Assembly: GCA_010015745.1 (NCBI GenBank)
Contig: ML978318.1
Location: 1-54,799, forward strand
Origin: Setomelanomma holmii
Taxonomy: Eukaryota; Ascomycota; Dothideomycetes; Pleosporales; Phaeosphaeriaceae
Direction of reading: 5' to 3'
Length of the DNA stretch: 54,799 nucleotides
Shown piece after piece: positions 10,380 through 19,855 of this stretch. Within the stretch, counting starts at the first letter, position 1. Each line of letters starts with the position of its first letter. A program made the position numbers and the translations under genes. The notes under the pieces were generated by a model. It did not search any database and was not told the DNA's origin. It saw only the letters and a list, made by a program, of their open reading frames with translations.

Positions 10380-10522
10380 AATTAATCAATCTTCAATCAA
10401 CTTGCAATCAAATAGCTCTCTAACTGTCTAACAATCAAATCAAACAATCTGCTCACTTGTAGCAATGCAAACAAATCAATCCTATACCTTATATTTGATT
10501 GATTTGATTGTTGGAATGTCTG
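10380..10522. repeat. 3' terminal region of hAT copy C
   Basis: Subterminal CAATCAAAT words lead to the terminal repeat at 10504-10522 (CAGACATTCCAACAATCAA from outside). The matching 5' end is at 567-585. The repeat type is shared with X and differs from that of Z, E and Y. Confidence 0.75.
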
Positions 10523-10530
10523 GCTGCTTA
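10523..10530. repeat. 8-bp target duplication of C in X, copy 2 (GCTGCTTA on plus)
   Basis: The reverse complement is TAAGCAGC, which pairs with TAAGTAGC at 586-593. It flanks the outer end of C and lies in the intron-like tail of the X front half. Confidence 0.7.
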
Positions 10531-11981
10531 CTTCTTGCAAGCAACAGGTCCCAGTGACTGCTAGGGTAAGTAGAAGGTAAGAGAGAGGGCTAAATTACGT
10601 CTAGGTTGCCCGCCGCTGCAGCAGCGTTGTCGTACGCGTCTTTGTTGCTGCTGAATATAATCAACTGGCTGATGAGATTCAGCGTATGAGGACCGCAACA
10701 GAATCGCCAATGGAGCGGATCAAAGCCGTGTTGTTGCGCCAACGCAGTAATAGCTCTATTGTTAGAGGTAGCATTGTTGAGTACAAAGTACCCCAGCTTT
10801 GAGGAGGAGATACGGTAACTCGTAAGCGTACGGTTAATAATTTCAGCTATCCGCTCGCCGGTGTGAGCGCCTGCGAGCTGCAGTAGGTCGATAGGTAGGT
10901 CTCTAATTACTCCACAACTGTCAGCAAAGTGAGCTACAACTCCGTAGAAGCCACATTTGCCGCCTTTAGTTGTCTACCTATTGAAGGTAATATAGATCTT
11001 ACTAAGCGCCGCAGACAACGCGCTAACAACCGCAGGCTTCATGTAGTCGAATAGACGTATCACAAAGGTGCTAACGCTGTTATAACTTACCTATAGCGCT
11101 GCCGCCGCCTCTAGATTAGCAAACTCGATTATTGCGCAGAAAGCTGGTGTCTTAAACTTGCGCAGAGAGTGGTTGTTATTGACAAGCCAGAGGACAGCAG
11201 CAAGTCAAAAGCGCTGTACGTTGAAGCCACCTATCGCGTTAGCTACTCTTTAGGAAACAGGTACACCCCTCTCTATCACCTGTCGCATCAATAACTGCCT
11301 ACTAGGGAGCACCGTTGATTTCGGACCATCCTTTGTATACCCTTGGCCGCAAGTATTCAGGCCAAGGTGGGCCGCCGCTGAGCTAGTTGCCCTCGTAACC
11401 TTAAATACACCACTGCCTCCAACGTTGATAAGCTTATGCTGATGGCAATACTTGCACATAAACTAGAGTCTCAAGGAGTCACTAAGCGACGTAACGCAGT
11501 AGCCGTAGCGATATATCCAACTTTTCCGCTGCTTCTGCGTCGCTGCAGGCTCGCAATAGCCACGCAGCCGCTGCTAATTGATGCTACTAAAGTCATCTAC
11601 AAAGCGTTCTTCAAATGCGTCAGCGTTACCTACTATTTTGCCTGTTGTTGCTGTTGCGACCTCGCTGTTAGCAACAGGCGCAATAATATCCGCCTCATCT
11701 TGCGCCTCACAGAGCAGCGCCTCAAATACAGGCGGCGTAGGCGAACTGGGCGCCTTGGTGGCCTGGATTGCTGCCAGGGCTTTACGCAGCGACGGGCGAA
11801 ACGATAGCAACAACTGTGACCGCAATAGCTGTTATAGCTGCGATACCTGCGACTCCTCCACCTTAATAGGCTGCGTTTCAGTGCCTCTACCTCCTCAGCG
11901 GCGCCTTGGTGGCGCAGGTGGAGTTGTTGGGGCAGCAGCGCGCTTCCCGGCAGTTCCCTGGGGGGTTCCTTTGCGGGTCAT
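10531..11981 (-). pseudogene. hAT transposase copy X, N-terminal half
   Basis: The minus strand starts with ATG at 11981 (MTRKGTPQGTAGKRAAAP). A linker follows, then a BED-type finger (VCKYCHQHKLINVGGSG, SSAAAHLGLN), the helical segment (LWLVNNNHSLRKFKTPAF), the catalytic core and a final exon ending near AYDNAAAAAGNLD, followed by GTAATT as a plausible donor. TAG stops interrupt the frame. The sequence past the donor runs into copy C at 10522. The back half is 594-1907. The split falls in the intron, so the C insertion need not have killed X at first. Confidence 0.75.
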
Positions 11982-12114
11982 AGCTAGAAAACAACAGAAA
12001 ATGCGTCTTTAAAGGCGATTACGTAGGCGTGGATAGCTTTAGAGCAGTAATATTACGGTGGCTATGTGCAGAACTAGGCAAAAACAGATCAAGACAGTAG
12101 CTCAGACAGCAATT

Positions 12115-12389
12115 TGGCAGCTTACTAAGCTAAACACAACACCAGAAAACTATTGTGAGATCGCTACTCTAGCAAACTTAATAACCTTATTAAAAAACAG
12201 CTCTATAGCACTAGGAAAACCTCTACACTTCCTAAAAAGATTAACTCAATCAATCAAATCAATCAATCTTCACTCTGTGAAGTTGAATTAATTGCAAGAC
12301 ACAATACTAACAGATTGAATTGATTGAGTTGCAGAACTACAATCAAATCAATCAACTCATTCAACTTAGATTGATTGTTGACAACTGTG
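12115..12389 (-). mobile_element. 5' terminal region of hAT copy X
   Basis: It runs from the X leader to the terminal repeat at 12371-12389, which is 19 of 19 identical to the 3' end at 2084-2102. It aligns along its length with 310-585, the 5' end of C, including CTTACTAAGC and ACAACACCAGAAAA. Bases 11982-12114 are the remaining leader of X and hold no other gene. Confidence 0.7.
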
Positions 12390-12397
12390 CTACATAC
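12390..12397. repeat. 8-bp target duplication of X in Y, copy 2 (CTACATAC)
   Basis: This octamer is identical to the reverse complement of 2103-2110. In the Y frame it encodes the end of the conserved GLHT block, immediately followed by VNLIGQTLL. Confidence 0.85.
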
Positions 12398-13625
12398 AGT
12401 CAATCTCATTGGGCAGACACTCCTGTAGGGCAACAATCAGCAGGCGTATGACAACGCGCCTGAGGAGCTCAGTGACAAGGTGAGATTCATGAAAGAGTGG
12501 CGGAACGATGGTCCCCTCAGCGTGCTGCTCGACGTCATCAACTACATCAAAACACCACAACAGAATGAGCTCTTTATCAATTTTCAGCACTGCGCCAACG
12601 CTGATTTGCCCGCAAAAGATTGCAAAATTCTTGAGGTTGTCAAGCCTGCTGTTACAAGCTAGAACTTATATCATGCCTGCTTTGAGCGCACTGTTACCCT
12701 GCAGTCTGCAGTCAACGCTTACTGTCAACTCTATATTACCAACACCGCTAATGCAGACGCCTACGCAGCTGCTAGCGGCAACAAGGAGCCTGACGCGCAG
12801 CGTTAGATGCGCTCAGGTGGCCTTAATGCGGCTGATTGGCAGACTGTTAACGAGTATCTCAGAGTGCTGCGACCCCTAAAGTTGGCAACAAAGCGCCTTG
12901 AAGGTCGCGGTATGTATAAGCGATTTGGCTCACTTGCTGAGGTAATCCCTGTCTTTGAGACTATCCTGTCTAGCTACGAAGAGAGCGTAGAGTCCTATAG
13001 CGGTGTCGATTACAGCGAACCTGGCGCGCCAGAGGACCACATTGCCATCAACCTCCACGCTGCCTAGGCGAAGGCGAAGGAGTACTTTGTCAAGCTCGAT
13101 GACTCCCCTGCCTACTACGCCGCTACCTCTCTCCATCCAGCCTACAAGCACTACTGTGACAACGCGTAGAGGGATAAACCAGAGTGGTTGGCAGCACCAG
13201 CAGCACCGCAAGCGCGTGTAAACAATGACCTCAACAATGCTATTGCGTCTTTGATAGAGCCTCACCATAGCGCTAGAATTTCTAACAACTTAGATGAGTA
13301 CACGCGCTAGAAACTCGTGCTCTAGGTCCCCTCCGTCGACAACCCAATCACATATTAGCTCTCACGCTGCCGCGACTATCCTGACCTTACGCGCCTGGCG
13401 CTTGATGTCTTATCTATACCCGCCTCTAGCTGGGACTGTGAGCGGATGTTTATTGAGCTTGGCAATCTTTTGGGGCCAAAAAGAAGGAAGATTTTATCAC
13501 AATTGCTAGCAGCAATACAGTCTGTACGCGCTTGGCTGCGGGCTGGCTTTGGTGCTGAAGGAGAGACTACAGAGTCTCTACTCAGCGACGAGGCAATTGA
13601 CGTCTTGTACAACTTAGGCAACTAG
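12398..13625 (+). pseudogene. hAT transposase copy Y, C-terminal half
   Basis: The plus-strand frame resumes at VNLIGQTLL and runs through EWRNDGPLSVLLDVIN, KPAVTS, MRSGGLNAADWQTV and the dimerisation domain (LDVLSIPASSWDCERMF; LLAAIQSVRAWLRAGF) to TAG at 13623. Unlike C, no intron is needed before the EWRNDG block. Internal stops are TAG at Trp/Gln positions. Together with 2111-2850 it makes almost the whole transposase apart from the extreme N-terminus. Confidence 0.8.
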
Positions 13626-13639
13626 CACAATAATAAGGC

Positions 13640-13809
13640 TTAATTTGTATATAAAAAAGTGATCAGTCTAAATAAGTTACCTGATCTGTTCAGTTTGAGT
13701 CTTGCTAGGATGCAGTTCAAACAGTTTACTCTGCTTGTTCAGCCTGCTTCTTTCAGTTCAATTCAAGCCAGGGGTCGCAAACTGACTGAACTGATCGTTG
13801 ACAAGTCTG
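13640..13809. repeat. 3' terminal region of hAT copy Y
   Basis: It ends with CAGACTTGTCAACGATCAG read from outside, close to the end of E (CAGACTTGTCAACAATCAAG). The interior uses a different repeated word: CAGTT, AGTTCA and GTTCAG recur instead of CAATCAA. The likely target octamer is 13810-13817 (CAAGCTCC); its partner beyond the 5' end of Y was not found. This marks the right edge of the transposon island. Confidence 0.6.
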
Positions 13810-14159
13810 CAAGCTCCTGGAAAACCCACATCCTTTGCCACCAAGATCTATGCATGAGTCCTTGAGATAGCGGTACGCAGGTAGCTCTTTGCTCGTTATA
13901 GAGATGACGCAGAAAATTATCAATGACACCAGTCTTACAGTCCCACTCATAATGACGTGGTCATGAACCTCCCCACGAGAGAGGCACATTTTCGTACATG
14001 CCACACTCGATACCGGCTTGCCCATGTTTCAAAAATATCGCGAAGGCTTCGTCGGACGTACGGGTCCCAAGACCAAGATCAACAATTGTCTTGATAGCGG
14101 CGGCAAAGATACTGCACTTTTGCTTCACTTGCCAGGTTTTCTCTATATAGTCAAATTGG

Positions 14160-14550
14160 TTGATACAGATAGCGTCAATTTAAACAGGCAAAGTACCCTA
14201 CTGCGGTCAACAACGAGGCAGAATCTATCGATGCATGGCTTACGTACCGGGACGAGACGATTGAGAAACAAATGGCGAATGACTTCCGCCAAATCTTGGG
14301 CAATGCTGACATGAGTCTACTCGGTGAGATTGAGACAGACCGGACACTCTGGCGAGCCCCAAATATATGAAAGAGCCATATTCATCGGCGCATCATCGAG
14401 AGACGCCTGTTCGATACGACCTAGGGCCTCGCCTGATGGCTGCAGGGCGAGAAGATAGAGCAGGCGGATTTCTCTTCTTTTGTCGTTTAGTGGCTTCCAC
14501 TCATATTGCCGTGCCGTTAGTTCCTGTATGTCTTCGAGGCTGGCAGCCAT
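14160..14550 (-). pseudogene. HET-domain protein fragment (decayed)
   Basis: From the minus-strand ATG at 14550 the peptide reads like the start of a heterokaryon-incompatibility domain: YEWKPLNDKRREIRLLYLL, then SLDDAPMNMALSYIWGSPE, matching the usual PL...IRLL and ALSYxWG motifs. A TAG follows after LNLTE near 14317. Weak similarity continues (QDLAEVIRHLF, CIDRFC for the expected WIDAICIN) and is then lost towards the edge of the transposon island. Only the N-terminal part survives. HET proteins trigger cell death after fusion of unlike hyphae; this one cannot function as it stands. The left limit is approximate and 13818-14160 shows nothing recognisable. Confidence 0.6.
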
Positions 14551-14830
14551 GGCGAAAAGCCACGGTGTACTGCATTGACTCCACTCGGTTAAAGAGGACG
14601 AACGCGGGATCACATTCGCGCGAGACCATTCATGGAGATGCACAAGATTGAAGGCACAGACGTGGTTGAAAAGGTTCAGGCTGGTGACGTCGGGAAAGTG
14701 GCTATGTTGGCGCCTGCCTCGTCTACCTACTGCATGGGGCTGAATGACCAATCAAGTGAAGGCAGATGTTATGGCTGGCCTCCAGCTCAAAGGTTTCCAT
14801 ACTAAGCTTCAAAATGCCGTCCGGGCTATT

Positions 14831-16441
14831 TCATCGCAGCCCGTCCATCTCCAGACTAACATTGTCTGCCCGCGCACCAAATACACCACCATCCAGGATC
14901 CATTGCTCATTGTCATCATTATCATCTTGAACTCTTCTCCAAGTTTGGGTCCTTCCGCCCTCTTTATCCTTGCCTTTGCTATCCGCCACCTTGATTGTAG
15001 GCCTAATCAAGCTACCCAGTAAGGGGTTGCGACTAAACGCGCCGCTGCCACTCGATATTGCGCCATGCTCGATAGGTTGCGCACTCGGCTCAGGAGGCTC
15101 GTATTCACTCTCGGGCGTACCTGGTCGCTCGGCTGCTGCCATGCGACGCACTATTTTGCCGCCTACGAGGTCGATGCTCGCTACGACTTTGCGTTTCTCA
15201 TACTCTGGTCGGGCGTTCCACTCTTGCTCCCGCAGTGCTTTCTGCTGTCGCTTGAGCTGCATGGCACGCTCTTGTGGTGATGCCCACATGCTGAGCCCTG
15301 CAGTCGTGGTTTCGAAATCCGCAGCCTCATCATGTACTTGTGTTCGCTTTGCGTTCTGAGCTTGGAATGCAAGCAGCTTATCTCTATGCTGCTTGGCTTT
15401 CGCCAACTTCTCGCTCTCGGAGTCCACATCTGAGCCTGGATTTGATGACAGTGGAGTAGTTGATCGAGGTGTTGAGAATGGTCGTGGTGCTAGCGAGACA
15501 TCCGCGCGCTTTTGAGATGCGTTGTTCGCAGCCATCTTTTCTTTGCCGCGCTCATCACGTAGCACTCGGACCATGGATTGGATTTCTTCAGAGCCGAGGA
15601 GTGGAGTATTACAGAACGTGCATGGTCCAATGCCTTCTTTTACGCAAATGATCTTGCCGCAATTCAAGCAATTCGGCGCCGCGTCAAGGAGCGGATGTCT
15701 TGTCGCCATGCAGTTACACTTTCGCTTGGTATTGCCTTGAGCCGCCAATGTGGGGTTTGTTTGGATCTCCAGTGTTCTGATGGCCGACTCAAGGTCGTTC
15801 AATGCCGTACTTGCGCCATGCATTGGTGTGCCACCAGCTAGGCTCACCTTAGCCTTGGGCTTGGGTGATGAGTTACATGAGGTTTTGGTGTCCGAGATCA
15901 GTTGCCCCGCTGCCGAAGGTGGGAGCTTTGCTGGAGGTGGAGCAGGTGAGATGCCTCGAGATTTGGGTGTTGCTGCTCCGGACGAGGTTCCCGTCTTTGG
16001 CTTCTGCACTGCATCCGATGTTTCTGATGGACCAAAGACATTGGTCTTGGCAGCTTTTGACTTGGAACTACCGGCCATGTACTCTTCTTCCTCTCGTTTG
16101 CGGTAGGCTCCAGAAAGGTGACCAAAGTTATCTGGTTGTCGTGGTGGCGGGAGCTTTCCAAGGGGTGCCTTCTTCTTCTTTGGCCTAGTCTTTGGCACCT
16201 CAGACACATCGTTGGACGCCGCATTCTGACTTGAGTTGGCCGAAACTTTTGGCTTTCTTCTGTTGTTGAAAGATGTGATGAACTCCAGGGCCTGAGGACT
16301 ATCACCGAGTAGGTTCTGGAGATGATCTGCTGCTTCCTTGTTGGACAGAGATTCAGTATAGGATATGATTTGCTTGAGTGATTCGTCATCGAGCGGCAAG
16401 AGTTTCGAGAGTTGGGTTAATGCCCAGGCTGAGATATCCAT
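14831..16441 (-). CDS. RQT4: TRIP4/ASC-1-type zinc-finger protein (Rqt4-like)
   Basis: A single-exon protein of 536 residues. The N-terminus (residues 1-55, LLPLDDESLKQIISY... LLGDSPQALEFITSF) looks like the CUE-like helical region of fungal Rqt4. A long basic, Pro/Ser-rich linker follows. Around residues 243-285 there is a C2HC5-type zinc finger: CNC, then CLNCGKIIC, then GPCTFCNTPL. This finger defines activating signal cointegrator 1 (TRIP4), which in yeast (Rqt4) belongs to the ribosome-quality-control trigger complex that splits collided ribosomes. The C-terminal third is charged and low in complexity. It is divergent from the cyclophilin gene; the two starts are about 170 bases apart. 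The family is clear; the precise yeast orthology is inferred. Confidence 0.85.
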   Translation of the reverse strand: MDISAWALTQLSKLLPLDDESLKQIISYTESLSNKEAADHLQNLLGDSPQALEFITSFNNRRKPKVSANSSQNAASNDVSEVPKTRPKKKKAPLGKLPPPRQPDNFGHLSGAYRKREEEEYMAGSSKSKAAKTNVFGPSETSDAVQKPKTGTSSGAATPKSRGISPAPPPAKLPPSAAGQLISDTKTSCNSSPKPKAKVSLAGGTPMHGASTALNDLESAIRTLEIQTNPTLAAQGNTKRKCNCMATRHPLLDAAPNCLNCGKIICVKEGIGPCTFCNTPLLGSEEIQSMVRVLRDERGKEKMAANNASQKRADVSLAPRPFSTPRSTTPLSSNPGSDVDSESEKLAKAKQHRDKLLAFQAQNAKRTQVHDEAADFETTTAGLSMWASPQERAMQLKRQQKALREQEWNARPEYEKRKVVASIDLVGGKIVRRMAAAERPGTPESEYEPPEPSAQPIEHGAISSGSGAFSRNPLLGSLIRPTIKVADSKGKDKEGGRTQTWRRVQDDNDDNEQWILDGGVFGARADNVSLEMDGLR

Positions 16442-16612
16442 TTTGGTTATTGTCAGAGGTTTGGGAAAGAGTGAGCCAGTGGAGGCTCTGAATCATCATA
16501 GACTTAGCTTTGTGGCTAGTGAGCTGTGGCTGAGAAGGCCCGAGCGCCATGACATTTCCTCTGCGGAAAGTTACCATCACAGTCCTCATTCCCCGCTCTA
16601 CACATACTCACT

Positions 16613-17152
16613 ATGGCTACCGATGTTGCGCTTGATACTACTATTGTGAGTCCCTTACAAAATGCTATGCTTTTTTGCTGACGAACTTAGGGCACCATCG
16701 TGATCGAACTCTACAATGATCACGCGCCGAAAACGTGCAAGAACTTCTCCACGCTCGCCCAGCGTCATTACTTCGATGGTCTCATCTTCCACCGCATAAT
16801 ACCGGGCTTCATGATCCAAGGCGGCGATCCCACAGGCACAGGTCGTGGTGGCGCATCGATCTATGGCGAGAAGTTCGAGGACGAGATATCGCCCGCACTC
16901 AAGCACACGGGTGCTGGCATTCTCAGCATGGCAAACTCGGGCCCAAATACAAATGGGTCGCAGTTCTTCATCACACTCGCTCCAACGCCTTGGCTGGACG
17001 GTAAACACACGATCTTTGGCAGGGTCAAGAGCGGCATGCAAGTGGTCAAGAAGCTAGGTCTGGTCAAGACAGACAAGGAAGACCGGCCAGTGGAGGAGGT
17101 GAAAATAAACAAGGCATATCTACCTGAGAGAAGCAACCTGCTTGAGGATTAA
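16613..17152 (+). CDS. cyp1: cyclophilin, peptidyl-prolyl isomerase-like 1 (PPIL1 type)
   Basis: Two exons: 16613-16645 (11 codons, MATDVALDTTI) and 16691-17152, with a 45-base GTGAGT...TTAG intron, giving 163 residues. A GTG inside exon 2 should not be used as start, since exon 1 supplies the typical N-terminus. Catalytic-core motifs are present: FHRIIPGFMIQGGDPTGTG, NTNGSQFFITL and LDGKHTIFGRV, with the active-site Arg, Phe, Gln and Trp. The protein is a minimal single-domain cyclophilin without signal peptide. PPIL1 homologues act as proline isomerases associated with the spliceosome. It shares a short divergent promoter with the TRIP4-like gene. Confidence 0.92.
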
Positions 17153-17270
17153 TCTTGACATACGCGCTATATGAAGAATGGGGGCACTGAATTAGAAGCC
17201 CTTATGAGACTTCGTACAGAAGAGTGAGTTACGCGCTGAGAGCTGCGAGATACTTTTACTCATTTGGCTC

Positions 17271-18678
17271 CTAGCTCAGAGATCCGTTTGGATGAATAAG
17301 AACCTTCGTATAGCCCTCGATCCTCTTGTCAAACTTCTCGTAAGCGGTCGGCGCATCATCGATATTGATCTCATGCGACACCACAAAGCTTGGCTTTGCT
17401 CTGCCGGACACAATCATATCTCGCAAGTACCTGTTGTAAGACTTCACGTTACATTGGCCAGTTCCGAGAGACAGGCCCTACGGCAAAGTCAGCCCACGAG
17501 AAACAAGAACAAGCGATCAACATACCTTTTCGAAGAGCTTTCCAAACGAGATTAGAATTTGGCCCTTCTTACTTTGCTCGTCGGGCGCACCTGGATCGGC
17601 GGGGACGTAAAGACCTGGAATGCCTAAGCCACCAGTAGGCCGGGTGACCATGATCAATTGGTCGAGGACGATGTTTGGCTTCTCTTTGCTCCCCGATGCG
17701 TCAACCGCTTGATATCCCACAGCGTCCACAGCGCGGTCGACCATGCCCTCGTTGAGCTTGATGATCTGCTCGACTGGATCACTCTTCCTGAAGTCGATCG
17801 GTATGCAGCCAATCTTCTCCGCCGCCTTCAAACGTTCTGGCACCGTGTCGACGACAAACACCTTACTAGCACCACGGAGAACACCGCTGTATGCTGCCAT
17901 CAGTCCGACTGGACCTGCGCCAAATACTGCGACACTTTCTCCTGACTTGAACCCAGCGAGTACCAAGCCGTGCCAGCCAGTAGGGAAGATATCCGCAAGC
18001 AATATGAAGTCGGCCTCATGTTCAGTGCCCCTTGGCAATTTGAGCGCGTTAAAGTCGGCGAACGGAACACGCAGGTATTGCGCCTGGCCTCCTTGGTACG
18101 GTCCCATTGCGACATAGCCATATGCTCCACCAGCAAAGCCTGGATTGACACTATCGAAATGGTCAGTCTTGCATAACGAGATGCTACTCGGTTCCCTACC
18201 CAGTACAGAATGCGGTCCTGCCTTCTTCACAATTCCGGCACTGCAGTTCGCAAACAGTCAGTATGGTACATGACGCGAGCGAATGTTGCCGACATACCCT
18301 GCCGTCTGCTACATTGAAAGGTAGCACGATCCTATCGCCCTTCTCCAGCAGCGTAACGCCAGGCCCCGTCTCGATGACTATACCCATATTCTCATGGCCA
18401 AAAACTAGTCCAGCTTCCGCAGCTGTCCTTCCCTGATACATATGCAGATCCGAACCACAGATTGCGGCCGTGGTCACCTTCACAATAACATCATCTGGGT
18501 GCTGAATTTTCGGTAATTCAACCTCCTTGACCGACACTTTGAAAGGCCCCTCGTAATGTACAGCTTTCATCTTGTTCCCCGACATATCTGATATCGGTTG
18601 CGCTTGTTCGGTGCCTGGATCGTTGTCTGGGTCGAGAAGAGGGATGGTTTGTAACGTGTCTCCAGGTGCGCGAGACAT
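17271..18678 (-). CDS. zinc-dependent alcohol dehydrogenase, glutathione-independent formaldehyde dehydrogenase type
   Basis: Four exons on the minus strand: 18678-18298, 18240-18200, 18150-17526 and 17477-17271, with introns of 57, 49 and 48 bases, giving 417 residues. The first intron is a multiple of three and free of stops, so an uninterrupted ORF can mislead. Zinc ligands are visible: AAICGSDLHMY and GHENMG for the catalytic zinc, and CRNCEEGRTAFC for the structural one, where the usual first Cys is Asp (VADGR). The NAD-binding fold has AVFGAGPVGLMAA. The GGAYGYVAMGPYQGGQAQYLRVPFADFN block is typical of the Pseudomonas formaldehyde dehydrogenase subgroup. The substrate is not predictable. 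A roughly 30-residue N-terminal extension precedes MKAVHYEGP. Confidence 0.9.
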
Positions 18679-19324
18679 GACGTCGAGGATATAGCTGCTT
18701 ATGGGACCAGAAGAGGAGGAGCAGAGGTATTGCGGAGGAGCTGCAAGACTTTGGGTCCAGCTACCACTTCCGGTCTTATAACTCGGTTCATATTCGCTAT
18801 TTGGAAGCAGTCGTCATTGTTATGAGGGGCTGTTGCGGATGCGACGATCGTTTGTGGGGTAATGGTTCCGATTCGGAAGGGCGTGGGTAGCTGTCGGGGC
18901 TAACATCTAGGCCCGGTTATAAGGAGGACTTGTCGTCTATGATGGACAACTATCTTGGAAAACAGAAGTTGAGAGACACGTACTAGAGGTTTCAGGTCTG
19001 GTTTGCCTCGCTTCACAAAACCGTGCGAGCGGGTACTACCCCCTGCTGTAAAATTACTAGAGACGATTCATCGGCCAATCATAAAGCGAACTCTCGAAGC
19101 TGCTTTTCGAGCTAAGCCGTCGAGTGCGAAATACGAGGCTGAACATGGTCAAGAGATCACAAGAGCATGTCAAAATGAACACGGTCCCGAACTCCAAGCG
19201 CTTCCCTTTGAAAGCGCCATTCGAAGGCTTGGAGATGCTTGGCCTTGAGATATGACAGTGTTTAATGCTGTCGCCGACCCGTGTGCAATGTCAGGATGTT
19301 CTTCGCGACATATTAGCTTCCAAA
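18679..19324. other. intergenic region
   Basis: This is the upstream region of the alcohol dehydrogenase (minus) and of the possible secreted-protein gene (plus). One short ORF (19003-19248) has no recognisable feature. No motif was assigned. Confidence 0.5.
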
Positions 19325-19855
19325 ATGCAACCTCGGCTTCATGCCATTACGCTTGTCCTTGCGCTTTGTGAATTATCGTCCATTGTCACAGCCGCAGACA
19401 ATGGGACCTACGCCGCACAAGTCCCGGTAGACCTGGTTGCGCTGCCGACTTTGAACGGCAATGAATCAGCCAATTCACACGGACTTCCTAGTCTGTTTGG
19501 ACGGCAGAGTGAGACGCCTTCATGGTGCTATACTGCCCATGCTTACCGATCTCCCAGAAATTGGGCGGTGTTTCACATCCAGCGGAGAGCGCTTCGATTG
19601 TGCGAATTCGGCTATCGACAGCTGCCTCAGTCACATCTAAAGAGACGACAATCGCGACGTTACTAAGCTTCCTACAGGTCAGGGAGCTGCCAAAGCTGGT
19701 TGCTGCGATGGTACTAAATGCCTCCAGTGCATCGTTCCTACAAACGGTGCAGAGGCATTCTGCTGCGCTAACGAACGCACCAACCTCAGCGATATCAAAG
19801 TCGGCCATGTCTTCGTGAATCCAAAGCCAACAATGACAGCACCCCACGCGATATA
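19325..19855 (+). CDS. possible small cysteine-rich secreted protein (structure uncertain)
   Basis: From the ATG at 19325 the peptide starts MQPRLHAITLVLALCELSS, a convincing signal peptide with a cleavage region near VTAAD, followed by an Asn/Leu-rich stretch and a Gly-Arg-Gln processing-like site (LFGRQS). Further on, cysteine-dense pieces lie in compatible frames: ERFDCANSAIDSC, then AAKAGCCDGTKCLQC, then AEAFCCANERTN. Joining them needs two small introns. One fits 19637-19680 or so, ending CTAAGCTTCCTACAG with a branch-like TACTAAG but with a weak GTCACA donor. The other, before GERFD, is unclear. The 3' end runs into an antisense transporter fragment, so the tail may not be original. It resembles fungal secreted cysteine-rich proteins only in general design. 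Confidence 0.4.
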
